NCBI RefSeq assembly: GCF_000143415.4 | Contig: NW_003314291.1 | Location: 664,006-728,005, forward strand | From: Selaginella moellendorffii | Taxonomy: Eukaryota; Streptophyta; Lycopodiopsida; Selaginellales; Selaginellaceae | Length of the DNA: 64,000 nt | Reading direction: 5' to 3' | Shown here: piece after piece, positions 33,850 to 43,636 of the stretch | How the letters are laid out: the number at the start of each line of letters is the position of its first letter | How positions within the stretch are numbered: position 1 is the stretch's first letter | Program-made: the position numbers and the translations under genes | The notes under the pieces: generated by a model | Seen by the model: only the letters and a program-made list of their open reading frames with translations | Databases searched by the model: none | Told to the model about the DNA's origin: nothing

Positions 33850-35290
33850 AGTTAGACATGTATACAAGAGAGGACTTTTGCAAAATGGCCTTTTGATGGG
33901 TCTAAATAAACTTTTCTTAAGATTTCATTTCTTCCTTCTTGTATATTAACACATCTTCTTAGTGTTCCATCGATGCCTAATTTAGATAGGCACTCCCCCA
34001 TAATAGAGTAAAGTTGTGTCTTCAAAACAAACAATTTCTTTTTCTTTGACGAGTTATAGTAAGGTGGAACAGTGACTGTATAAAGATAGATTTATATATC
34101 TTCCATCCAAGTGGTAGGCACAAAGATTACAAATAAGTGAGTATATGAGAGTTCGTCTACCTTATTATTAGGTGACTCTTCTGTAGTGATGCGGCTTAGG
34201 AAATTAACTTGTTTATGATATTTTCCAGGTCTATATACCATTTTAAGATTATATTTTTGTACTATTAAAAACCATTTAGTTAGTCAAGTAGATATATACA
34301 GTTGTTTGATGAGATATAAAAGAGCCTTATGATTAGCAAAGATAATTATTATTATTGCCAAAAGATAATGCCTAGATTTTTGTAAGCTGTAAATTACATT
34401 TAAAACATTTTTTTCAGTCATTATGTAGTTATACTCAATAGTATTTAAGTGTTTACTAGCATAATAAATAAAATGATCTTTCTGATCATCTTGTGTCTGG
34501 GATAATATTGCATTTGTGGCAATATAAAAAATATCCACTTATAGATGAAACTCTTTTATCCAATTTGGTTTAACAAGCATAGATGCTTCTTTAAAGCATT
34601 ATTTAAGCCTTAAAAATGATTCTTGAAAATTTTCATTCCATATAAATGAAGTATCTTTCTTTAAAAGATTAGTGAATAAAATGATAGCCAATTTTACCTT
34701 GAAAACAATAAAGATTTTTTAAATTATATGATGGAAACATTGTTTTAATCACTTGAGTTTTGTCTTGTTTACAAGGATGCCTTCTTTATATACAATATAA
34801 TTTAGAAGTATACTAGAATTTATAAAAAAAGTACATTTGAGAAATGCTATGTTCTCTGCATTTTTTAAAACATTTTTACAAATAAATTAAATGTTATATT
34901 TTGGAGCTGAAGACACTAAAATTATTTCATGAAATCAATGAGATATTCTTTAAAAGTGTCAATAACAACTCTTTAAAATGTAAAAAGAGCATTGTATAAG
35001 CCAAAAAACATTTTGCAATAGGCATAAGCTCCCTATGGGCTTATAAAAGTCATTTTATATTGATCTTTATGTGCTACTTTTACTTGGTTATAACCAAAGA
35101 ATCTATTTCAAAATGAATACATCTCATGGCCTATTAATAAATGTAAAATTTCATTTATGAAAGGAATAGGGAATATATTCATTGTTGCATCATTTAGCTT
35201 TTAGTAATTTACACAAACTCGTAATTTGCTATATTTTCCTAAATACAATTACAAGTGGTGAAAGCCAATAGATTTTAATGACTTGAAAAA
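33850..35290 (-). pseudogene. Ty3/gypsy-type pol fragment (RT, RNase H, integrase start)
   Basis: Reading on the minus strand from the right: decayed reverse transcriptase near 35060-34800 (WGAYAYCKMFFGLYNALFTF, then a degraded ILLNYIVYKEGILV); RNase H at 34538-34284 (ATNAILSQTQ...YYASKHLN...YSLQKSRHYLL); then the H2C2-type start of integrase near 34030-33855 (LGIDGTLRRCVN...GHFAKVL). The order is that of Ty3/gypsy elements. The catalytic YxDD region and the rest of integrase are lost or scrambled, so the fragment is inactive. No LTRs could be assigned. Confidence 0.65.
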
Positions 35291-35339
35291 AGCTATGATT
35301 GCTTACAAAATCTCATAAAATAAATAACATGGTAAATAT

Positions 35340-35850
35340 GGTAAAGTCAAACAAAAGTACAACTCCTATAGATAAGGAAACTAACAATGAAGAATGCAAA
35401 TTCCAATTGATCAAGTGTTAATTCTATGAGAAAAAAAGGCATTCAGCTAAGGAGTATAAAACTTTATTTAAGCAACCAAGACGCTAACAAGTAGCCCATG
35501 TTGATAAAACAACATGTAGGCAAAATTATCCACTTGACGATAGAAATTATTGTAGAAGGAATAATTACAATGATAATTAAAGTGCCAAATACCTATACAC
35601 TAAAAGGCAAGATGACTGTCGGGATTATCTGCCTAGAGGTAATTTTCAAGATTATCCACCTAGCCATGAGGAAAATAAACTTAAAGATTATAATTAGTCT
35701 AGAGATAATATGCCTAGAGATTATGAAAGGCTAAAAGAGTATGATCAAACTAAAACTTCTACTCGTTATTTTAGGCCATATAATTAAATTGAATCATCAA
35801 GAAAAAATAATAGGCTTGCTAAGAATATGCAACCTATAGCTAGATAAGTT
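35340..35850 (+). pseudogene. Gag fragment with decayed zinc knuckle, opposite strand to pol
   Basis: A plus-strand frame with a few stops reads KC.FYEKKGHSAKEYKTLFKQ, a CCHC knuckle in which one Cys codon is a stop or mutated and the last Cys is Tyr. A basic, Arg/Asn/Tyr-rich tail (NYCRRNNYNDN, RDYERLKEYDQ) follows, as in gag C-termini. It points the opposite way from the pol fragment to its left, so two elements or an inversion are involved. Confidence 0.5.
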
Positions 35851-35929
35851 GAGGTAAAATAGTCAGATATAAAAGAGCCACTTAAACTCTCTTTATCATA
35901 TGTTCATAATAAAATTTCTTGAAGCCTTA

Positions 35930-36120
35930 TATGTATAGGTGTAGGTGATTTTTGTCTGACACTAAGTCTTTATAATGTTTATAATGCTTGTTAAATCGAG
36001 TTATATATTCCTTGATTGTTTCAGATTTTCCTTGATAAAACTTTTTTGCAACTCATCATAATTTTCTCCTAAGTTTGTTTTTAGGGAGAAAGTTTTAAAA
36101 AAAACTACTACTTGCTAAAG
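35930..36120 (-). pseudogene. Short gag capsid-like remnant
   Basis: Minus-strand words KSFIKENLKQSRNI or, one frame over, FYQGKSETIKEYITRF resemble the FYxLxQGxSETVxEYxxRF motif of gypsy gag. Only about 60 codons are recognisable. Confidence 0.35.
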
Positions 36121-36199
36121 TACAAGCTCATTTTTGCATGCATTTGACAATCCTAGAGTGACAAGTACATAATTGCTATGATTATATAAGATTGCATAT

Positions 36200-37020
36200 A
36201 TAAACTTTTTATATGCAAGGAAGAGCCCATTGTGGAGGTTTCACGCCCTATATGGATTCAAGCCTCACAAAGATATGATTGAGGATGAGCTTTATCTCTT
36301 TGCATTGGCCTTCAACAAGGATTACATTGATCTAATTTTCAACAATAGGAACCTCTACCAAGATGTCAAGGCTGCAACCAAGTATATCTTGAAGTGGCCT
36401 GTTCTTTCTAGTAGCAACCATAGGAACAAATGCTTGTCTTTTAAACATGGAGTATATAAAGGCTGTGCATTGGCAGCAACAGGGTGGGTAGCAACTGTTC
36501 CAGGCAGTTTTTAGAAGTTTGAGAGCTCGCGATCTAGATCGCAGATGTTGTTTTCATCATCTCAAGGGCTGGCTGGGACATGTGGCTAGTCGAGGCAATG
36601 AAGCAGCTGTGCTTAGCATGGGGAAGTTTCTAGTTGGCATCCTAGAACATGGACCACTGGAGGTCTACTCAGCACGAGATCAAGTGGGACAAGCAGGTTT
36701 TCTCTAAATACCAGCACAACGAGGTGACATTCAGCCATTACTACTTAAAGAAGCTAGCAGCAACGATTATGTTACAAAAAATTGTGGATGCAGATCAACT
36801 TTTGCCACGCAAATGACAACATCATCGACTCTAAGCTTCAATACATGGGAGCTCCCTCCGAGATGGATATAAATGGTGGCTGGTTGAAAGTTCAATTTAA
36901 GAAAGTTGCTCAAGGTTTGTGGAAGTTGAAGCATGTTTCGGATGAGCGACACAAGAGCCTTCTTAGGAAAGGATTATCATCTCAAAGGGCTTAGAGATCC
37001 ACGAGCAAATTCCAGATGAT
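36200..37020 (+). pseudogene. Remnant of an uncharacterised protein gene
   Basis: Frames at 36230-36514, 36519-36707 and 36782-36994 give protein-like but disconnected pieces (YQDVKAATKYILKWPVLSSS; YQHNEVTFSHYYLKKLAATI; GGWLKVQFKKVAQGLWKLKH). They could be one broken gene in changing frames. I do not recognise the family. Confidence 0.3.
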
Positions 37021-37146
37021 ATTGCTGGTGAGTTTTTCAATTGTTAGAAGTGTTGGAGATTTCACCGTATGACATTCTAGGTGAGCTTGGATGCTCTGAA
37101 GTTTCAGAGTTTTCGAGTAAGATTAAGAGGTGTTTCCATGCCAACT

Positions 37147-37482
37147 TTATAAAGTTTCCTGACTTGCCTCGCCGCGATCATCTGGGGGGCCGCGATGCTC
37201 CGAGCTCGAGGCGCCGTGAATCTCTGCCCCCACGCTGTGCTCTTGCAGGTTCCTCCGGGAACCAGAGGCGACGCGCTCACTCCTCCGGCGGGCTCCCTCG
37301 ACACTCCGGGCCGGATCTTCCTGATCATGAGCTGGTGGACAGATCCTAGAAGCGTAGTTCCCAAGTAATTGTATGAAATCCTCATCGACAAGGCCTCGAG
37401 TGCGCGAGGAAGGCTCGGCACGAGAGGATGTAGACCTAGATTTCGGCGTCCACTCCGGATCCTCAACCTTTGGCGGTGCCAT
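37147..37482 (-). CDS. Hypothetical 111-residue ORF
   Basis: GC-richer than its surroundings. It starts MAPPKVEDPEWTPKSRS and includes LVDEDFIQLLGNYASRI, then becomes Arg/Ser-rich. It could be the first exon of a minus-strand gene continuing left, but I found no convincing splice partner. Confidence 0.25.
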   Translation of the reverse strand: MAPPKVEDPEWTPKSRSTSSRAEPSSRTRGLVDEDFIQLLGNYASRICPPAHDQEDPARSVEGARRRSERVASGSRRNLQEHSVGAEIHGASSSEHRGPPDDRGEASQETL

Positions 37483-37544
37483 CGCGAAAGAAACACAGGA
37501 GCTAGAAGAAGAGAAATTTTCATACGCTTTATAGCCCAGAGCCG

Positions 37545-38260
37545 TTGGTTATCAACGGCGTAGATGGTTTCGAGATGAATATTTTTATTCTCTCTCAAGC
37601 GAGGACCGCCTTATTTGCCACTCCTCTAGAAAATGCCCAGGAGTCACATATGAAGCTGCGGCACAAGTCGAGAGACACGAAAACTCTCATGAACTCGAGC
37701 TCCGGTTCACGCTTCCCAAGTTTGCAGCTAAATTCTCAAGAGATCGTGTCTGAACTTAGCGGGACTGGCCTCGGCTACTTTGAGTTCCTCCAAGTAAGTC
37801 TAGATTTTAGCGTGGCGTTTGTTTTTCTTCCAGTAGACTTGCAGAAGACTTGGACGCTTTGCCAATATGGTTTCAACAATGGTGCGCAGAGAAAGAACTC
37901 TCGACAAACTTCCAGCGAACTAGATAACTTTGCGCAACTTTGAATCTCCATCTTTGTCCAGGTACTTCGTCGTGAGATATGCTTTAAGCTTTAGAAACTT
38001 TTGCTCTCATTGTCTCCAGCTCTAGCAAATATATACTTTGAGAACAAACGAGGACTGTGGCAGTAATCTCTTCAATAACCAGTTCGTAGAAACGATGGAC
38101 CAAAGGTATAGTTCTAATCCACTTCTTCCTTTTTTTTCCTTGTTTTTCCAGGCCTTTGTAAGTGAGTACGCGATTACTGGCAATGATGCTGGCCGCGGGA
38201 GTCTTGGCTGTGCTCACAGAAGCAGCATTCTTGATTGGCATAGAGCGAAGTAACTTCCAT
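37545..38260 (+). other. Region with exon-like pieces, gene model unresolved
   Basis: Several donor and acceptor signals occur (for example caa|gtaagt at 37793, cttccag at 37833, tttttccag at 38152) and short protein-like stretches, among them a membrane-like MLAAGVLAVLTEAAFLIGIE near 38185-38245. I could not join them in one frame. It may be a small damaged gene. Confidence 0.25.
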
Positions 38261-38679
38261 TAGAAAAATAGTAGAAAGTTTTCTCTACCACAGTGATGTT
38301 GTAAGATACGCTATATGTATTGTGTTACAAGTTACGATTCTCTCTTGGTGAATACTAGCGATCACAGGTATGATAGAAAATTTCAAGATCTCCAGTGTTT
38401 TTTATATGAGAACTGTGCACTGACTTTGCCACTTGATTATAAATGGAATCTAACGCCATACTGGGTCAAAAGTTCTTCAAGCTCTTGAGTGGAGTTACTC
38501 AAACGTTACCAGCGTGGTACTTCGGCAATTCGTTCAAACAATCCATCTCGTAGGTGAGCAAAACAAGAGGTATAATGGATGGATTTTTTGCTCTAAGGCT
38601 GGAAGCAAAAGCGTGGGATTCTAAGCTCACCATTGATGGATCATTGTGGAACTAGGCAAACTCCATGTCGCAGCAGCCA

Positions 38680-38773
38680 GAATCGATTCTGACGTCGAGC
38701 AATGCGATTCTTGATACATGACATTGCTCGCGTCAGAATCACAGCCATGAGAATCGATTCTGACGTCGAGCAA
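38680..38773. repeat. Direct plus inverted short repeats
   Basis: A 23-bp sequence (gaatcgattctgacgtcgag, then caa) occurs at about 38680-38702 and 38751-38773. An inverted partner (ttgctcgcgtcagaatc) lies at 38724-38740. Each copy contains the palindrome AGAATCGATTCT. It can fold into alternative hairpins. Confidence 0.6.
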
Positions 38774-39161
38774 AGTCATGTATGAGAATTCTTTCACAAA
38801 GATCAGCTATACAGATATAAAAAGAAACAAAGTTCTTAGTAAAATTTGTTTTGATCTTGACCGTGACAATGTCTTGGTGGTGAAATGTTTTGTAGTTTAA
38901 ACTAAAATTGTCAATCTATATGTATGGTCAAAACATTGACGTTCTCTTGATCGATCTGAGTGAAGTTCACGAAGAACATGATCAAATGCGGTTTTAAAGC
39001 ACTGTCCAATCGTTTGATCCATTCTAACCTCTTTACCAGCCACAGTTACAAGCAATCCACTTGGCGCGTTTATATTGCGCCAGCTCAAAAAGGCTCTCTT
39101 TTCCTTGCTTTTCGGCTTTTTAGGGTTCCAGCGAGCGGCCGCTTCCATCGATCGAGCTCTC

Positions 39162-40928
39162 ATGGCCCCCGCATTGCCGGTCCGAGGCAAGAATCCCGCC
39201 GCCAAGCCCAGGAGCAATCCAGCGCCGGATGAGCCTGACAGCCCGATCAAGATGAGGAGGAAGAAGAAGAAGCTGCCCCACGAGGTCGAGAATCCCCAAG
39301 GTGAGATCTCTCCTTGCAAGCCCGCGGCGTTCCTGGGCTTCTTCAAGCCTGCATTGGCAAAGAGGGCCGGCGAGGAGCCAAATCCCCATGGTGAGATCAC
39401 TATGACGAATCCAGAGGCCTTTCTTGGGTTCTTCAAGCCTCCCCGGTGGATTAGAAAGTGTCCGGCGACGCGGGATGAGGTCTACTCGCCATTGCCGCCG
39501 CCCGATCCAGACAAAGTTCCTCGTCTCAAGAAGAAAAAGGTATGGTTTCTTTGCTCTTAGAAAGAACTAGACTTGTTTAGTTTTTTTTCTTGCAAATCTA
39601 AACTCTGTTAGTTTTCTTTCTTTCTTGCAGTGGAAGAGGAGACCTCGCGGCTATAGAGTGAGACGAGGATGGTTTTGTGAGCACGCAGGATTGTCTCCTA
39701 GGAAAGGCCGCGGCGACAACTTCATGAACTTCACTCCGCAAGAACAGGAGGTTTCTCTCTCCACCACCAACGTTTTTCTTTCACTATCAGCTCGCGAATG
39801 GTATACTTTCAGAACGAGTTCTTCTTTGTATGAGTTTTCTAATGCTTTGGCTTTGTTGCTATGTAGATGCTGAAAGAGGCCGCGGAACGCAGGCGGAGGA
39901 GAGCCGAGGCCAAGTACAACAAGATGTACCGGTCTTATATCAGCGGCTTGGAGAATCGGCAAGGCCACATAATGCGATTGATGAGTGACTTGGTGAATCT
40001 CGCGGATCGAAAACACCATGAGAAGCATTCGTTGCTCTACGAGCAATGGCGAGTACAAGTGTACGAGTATATTCAGCGGCAGATCGAGGACTCTCTCGAA
40101 GAAATATCCCCTGACTATATCAAGGACAAGCTAAGTACGTTCTTCAGGAGATTTGTTTTGTTGTTACATGTCACCTCATCTTCTGTTTGTCCAGGGTGGT
40201 TCCACTATCAATATATGGCGATTGCGAACAAGCAGATGGTGATGCGGGACTATCCAAGACCGGACTACGATCCGTTTGAACCGCTCAAGCATACCATTAA
40301 ATTTTCGGTGAAGGAGTTATGCGACCCTGTGAAGCACGACTTGACAAAGGTCAGTCAGTCACATTGATTTGCACGTAAGATACTAACTTACAAGGTGACA
40401 GGAAAACACAGAGAAGCGTTTCATGGGTGATCCTGTTGCAGACCAGGCAGTGACTAAAGAAACGCTCGATCTGAAGTACTGGCCAGCATACCAGTTTCGC
40501 GCATCAAAGTGGGGACATATTCAGGCAGATGAGGAGGATGGTTCCGAGATTGTCATTTCGCAGCCTGAGTGAGCCGTCCTTCTCTCGGCACCAAGTACGA
40601 GATAACGGAATTGTTTGTTTGTGATGTTTGCAGCACATTGTATTCTCACGATGTCCTGTACAACCAAGTATTCGTCGGCGATGAATATGTCAAAGCTGAG
40701 CTTCCAAGAGGAAAATATGTAAGTGTAACTAGTTTGACGTCAATTTCCTCTTGGCACATTCTCTCATCATACTTCACTGATCCTGGTTGTTTTTTTTTTT
40801 CTTTTTCACAGATGGTTCCTAACAAAGGAATGTTACCTGAAAATCACGTGGAGAAACCACATGGGAAATGCCAGGTTTGGGATGCGGAGTTTCGAAAGCA
40901 GCCCAAGCTCAGGCTATGGTATAACTGA
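39162..40928 (+). CDS. FAM228-like protein, 7 exons
   Basis: Exons 39162-39539, 39631-39750, 39867-40134, 40195-40349, 40402-40568, 40634-40718 and 40812-40928 join in frame to about 429 residues. The N-terminus is basic and contains two copies of a GEI(S/T)...P.AFLGFFKP motif. The middle (about residues 167-305) has a coiled-coil-prone AERRRRRAEAKYNKMYRS, then LYEQWRVQVYEYIQRQI and YDPFEP.KHTI, then LCDPVKHDL. This order resembles animal FAM228A/B proteins, poorly characterised proteins of ciliated organisms. A plant with swimming sperm would be a plausible host. Family call from memory of motif layout; function unknown. Splice sites and frame are convincing, so the gene itself is well supported. 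Confidence 0.6.
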
Positions 40929-41142
40929 AGTCAACAGTGGTTTCGGGCGTCAGCATGCATGGGTTTGCGAGACAAGTTTTATATCTAGCATATGTTTTAG
41001 CATATCTGCCTAATATTTTGATGTTACAGGAAAGCATGTTGTACATTACGAGCATTCGTTTGCGTGCTCTCTCAACGAGAGCCATTAAAAAACGTTCTCC
41101 AGCATGCTAAAAAAAATTCTATCCTTATTATTCTTACTTGAC

Positions 41143-42264
41143 TTAGAGCAACGGGTAAAGCTGTTGCTGTTGTTGCCGCCTGCAGGAAGGAAGAGGTGAT
41201 CTGCAGGTGCTCTGGACGTCGTCGTCCTCAAGGTTTACCTTTATCCTCTTTCTAGCTTGCATGTGTTCCAAGATGTCGCTGATCGTACTTGGTGCTCTTT
41301 TCAGTGTTGGAGACTGCTCCCAGCCTCCAAAGAGATTGCCTTGCGGATAGAGGGACCAGTACGTACTCAGCTCCGAGTTGTTGCCGAAACACGGCTCCGA
41401 ACTGGAACTCTTTGGATAGTCGTCGTGGTACTGACTTTGCTGGGGCACTCCACTTCGGTTGGATAGATCTTCAGGCATATCGTCGGGCAAGCAGCTGGCA
41501 GTCATCAGGTTCTCATGAGCACAGAACTGGGGAAGCGCTAGCTTGGAGTTATCTATGTCCGGCAAGGCTGCCAGCATTTCGTCCAACCCGGACTCGGACT
41601 CCTCGGCCTCGGCCTCCTGCTCGGGCTCCATCTCGGCTTCCGGCTCGGGCTCAGTGTGACGCGACGACACCATGACTTTGAAGGCCCCGCTGGTTTTTTC
41701 GTATATCCGACACAGCACCCAGTCATCCAGCTGAAAAAAAGACGAGACACAGTGAGCCCCCAATTCGGATAAGAGCAAGCAGGTGGAACTTACTCGGAGA
41801 GATTTGTGATCCTTGGCCGGCTTGTGGCTGCTCGACTCGACCAGCCGGTACTCGTGCATTATCCAGTTGGTCTTGACGCCCTTTGGAGCTTTTCCATCGT
41901 AGAAGACGAGGGCCTTCTTGACGCCAACTTTGCGGTTGCCTCGGGTGTGAATCGGTTTGTCAGTGCCGGTGGCCTTCCAGTAGCCGGACCCGGCTGCTCG
42001 GTTGGGGCGAGCACCGTTTGGATACTTTCGGTCTCTGGGAGTGAAGAAGTACCACTCTCGCTCGCCGAAGTAGGCCTTGCTCGGGAGATCCCAGGGGCTG
42101 AACTTGTAGAGGTCTACTTCGGCTATCACAGGAACAGGGAATGGTTTGGACTCGGCCTTCTTGCACAAGTAGTGGACGACGAGCTCCTCGTCTGTCGGAT
42201 GGAACCTGAAGCCAGCAGGCAAATGCAGCTGTGACGAGGAGGTGGAGAACTTCGCTGGAGCCAT
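41143..42264 (-). CDS. NAC-domain transcription factor, 2 exons
   Basis: Exons (minus) 42264-41794 and 41730-41143 give about 352 residues. The N-terminal NAC domain (residues 14-170) has all five subdomains: [19 protein letters not shown] (A), [16 protein letters not shown] (B), [17 protein letters not shown] (C), [12 protein letters not shown] and [17 protein letters not shown] (D), [11 protein letters not shown] (E). It binds DNA as a dimer and acts in the nucleus. The C-terminal half is an acidic, Ser/Gln-rich activation region with a Glu-rich run and a final poly-Gln. The domain most resembles the ATAF/NAP groups linked to stress and senescence. The 63-nt intron sits at the usual place within subdomain D/E and is a multiple of three without stops. 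Confidence 0.93.
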   Translation of the reverse strand: MAPAKFSTSSSQLHLPAGFRFHPTDEELVVHYLCKKAESKPFPVPVIAEVDLYKFSPWDLPSKAYFGEREWYFFTPRDRKYPNGARPNRAAGSGYWKATGTDKPIHTRGNRKVGVKKALVFYDGKAPKGVKTNWIMHEYRLVESSSHKPAKDHKSLRVSSTCLLLSELGAHCVSSFFQLDDWVLCRIYEKTSGAFKVMVSSRHTEPEPEAEMEPEQEAEAEESESGLDEMLAALPDIDNSKLALPQFCAHENLMTASCLPDDMPEDLSNRSGVPQQSQYHDDYPKSSSSEPCFGNNSELSTYWSLYPQGNLFGGWEQSPTLKRAPSTISDILEHMQARKRIKVNLEDDDVQSTCRSPLPSCRRQQQQQLYPLL

Positions 42265-42844
42265 CTCCGACTATGAGGTACTTTACTGTTGCTTGGCTAA
42301 AATCTTTTCTTCTGTGAATCCCGAGTCTATACACTCTCTATGCTAAGATCCTGGTCGCCCTTTCCAGGTGCGCAGCTCGTTCTGCTCGATTAAGTCGCGA
42401 GAAATCGCGAAAAAACGAAGGGGGTGCTGCTACTCTGAGCTGCGCTTCCACGCTTCCACCACGAAGTCTCGCTGGACGATTCTATCTTAATTGTGCGCCA
42501 AGTGAGTGAAGAGCTCTCCTCTCATGTTCTTCCCCTTCTCTTCACAGGGTGCTTGTTTCAATTGCAGCTTATAGTAGGGCCTTAAAAGCTTAAGTGCCTT
42601 GGACAGACTTTCTAGAACGACGACTTACTGGAAGGCCCACCGGTTTTAACTAGATATTTTTTGACTTGTACAGCATGTGAGACGTGGTAAATTATCCTCG
42701 AGAGCGAGCAAAACTGGGCTATCTGCGGGGTAAGTTTACCGAAAAGCTACGTAGCGCCTAACAGGGATATCCCTGGTGACGAGTACAAAAGGAAGCTTCC
42801 TAGAGTGCTTCCCTGGACTTTATGGAGATGTTGCATGTATTGAT
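42265..42844. other. Upstream region of the NAC gene
   Basis: No ORF of note. Mixed GC content, presumably 5' leader and promoter. No clear TATA box identified. Confidence 0.4.
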
Positions 42845-43213
42845 TTATTTTGACAGGGTCAATATCAAAAGATCAAAGTTTTTAAAAACATTTAAGTTCT
42901 CTTTAGTTTGACCATTGACCATTGACCGAGCGATCGTGGTGGCCGAATCCGGTGAATGCTGCGATCGGCAAGGGTTCAAACGGCCTGACCATTGACCATA
43001 AACCGCTGGCCGGCCATACAGGGGATCGTTGACCGCAATGACCGGGCGGGTTTGAATGCGTTTGACTGGCGGCTGTTGCGCAGCTGCTTGGTGGCCTTCT
43101 CGGAACTCAAGCGTGGTGATCTTGGAATTTGTTGACCAAACCGGGTTGTCAGGGTCAACCATCTTCAACGTGACCGTTTCCAATTTCTTTTGTTGCTGGA
43201 GTGCGTTGCCCAT
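42845..43213 (-). CDS. Hypothetical 122-residue protein starting MGN
   Basis: Begins MGNALQQQKKLETVTLKMV, so an N-myristoylation signal is possible. The middle is basic and Gln/Pro-rich. There is no recognised domain, although small MGN proteins of the DUF4228 (PADRE) type start similarly. The 3' third loses protein character, so an unrecognised intron may be present. Low support. Confidence 0.3.
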   Translation of the reverse strand: MGNALQQQKKLETVTLKMVDPDNPVWSTNSKITTLEFREGHQAAAQQPPVKRIQTRPVIAVNDPLYGRPAVYGQWSGRLNPCRSQHSPDSATTIARSMVNGQTKENLNVFKNFDLLILTLSK

Positions 43214-43636
43214 TGAGGAATACTTTCTTTAGACGTGAGAGAAGCATCGCGAGAAGGAACACCCAAAATTTCGCGGGAAAGTTCCTCTTCTTTTTTTAAG
43301 GGGATCGAACTCCCGTCATTTTCAATTTTGCCCTAGAAGGACAAAACCCTAAAGTGATTGTCAACAGGATCACGTGCATTCTTGTTTTTACGGCGAGGTG
43401 GCGGCGTGCATGCGTGACAATGGGGAAAGTTCAGGGGAGCTTTCCATGCTATGGAACCAAAAGTTGATGCTTCTAGCAATTTAGGTGTTTAATTGACATC
43501 TTTAGATGTCCTAAAATAATGCAGCTTTCATGTGGCCTTATCTTTTCGGTTGGAAATGGACGGCCACGATCAGGAGCATACGATGTGTACACGTGGCGGC
43601 AATGTGAGGTTTTAGGGTTCCAGAGCGAGCAAGAGA

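Noticed and set aside
41590-41660. Stretch of ctcggactc/ctcggcctc-like words in the NAC gene, similar to the LTR satellite
   Set aside because: It encodes the Glu-rich part of the NAC activation region in frame; similarity is only compositional.
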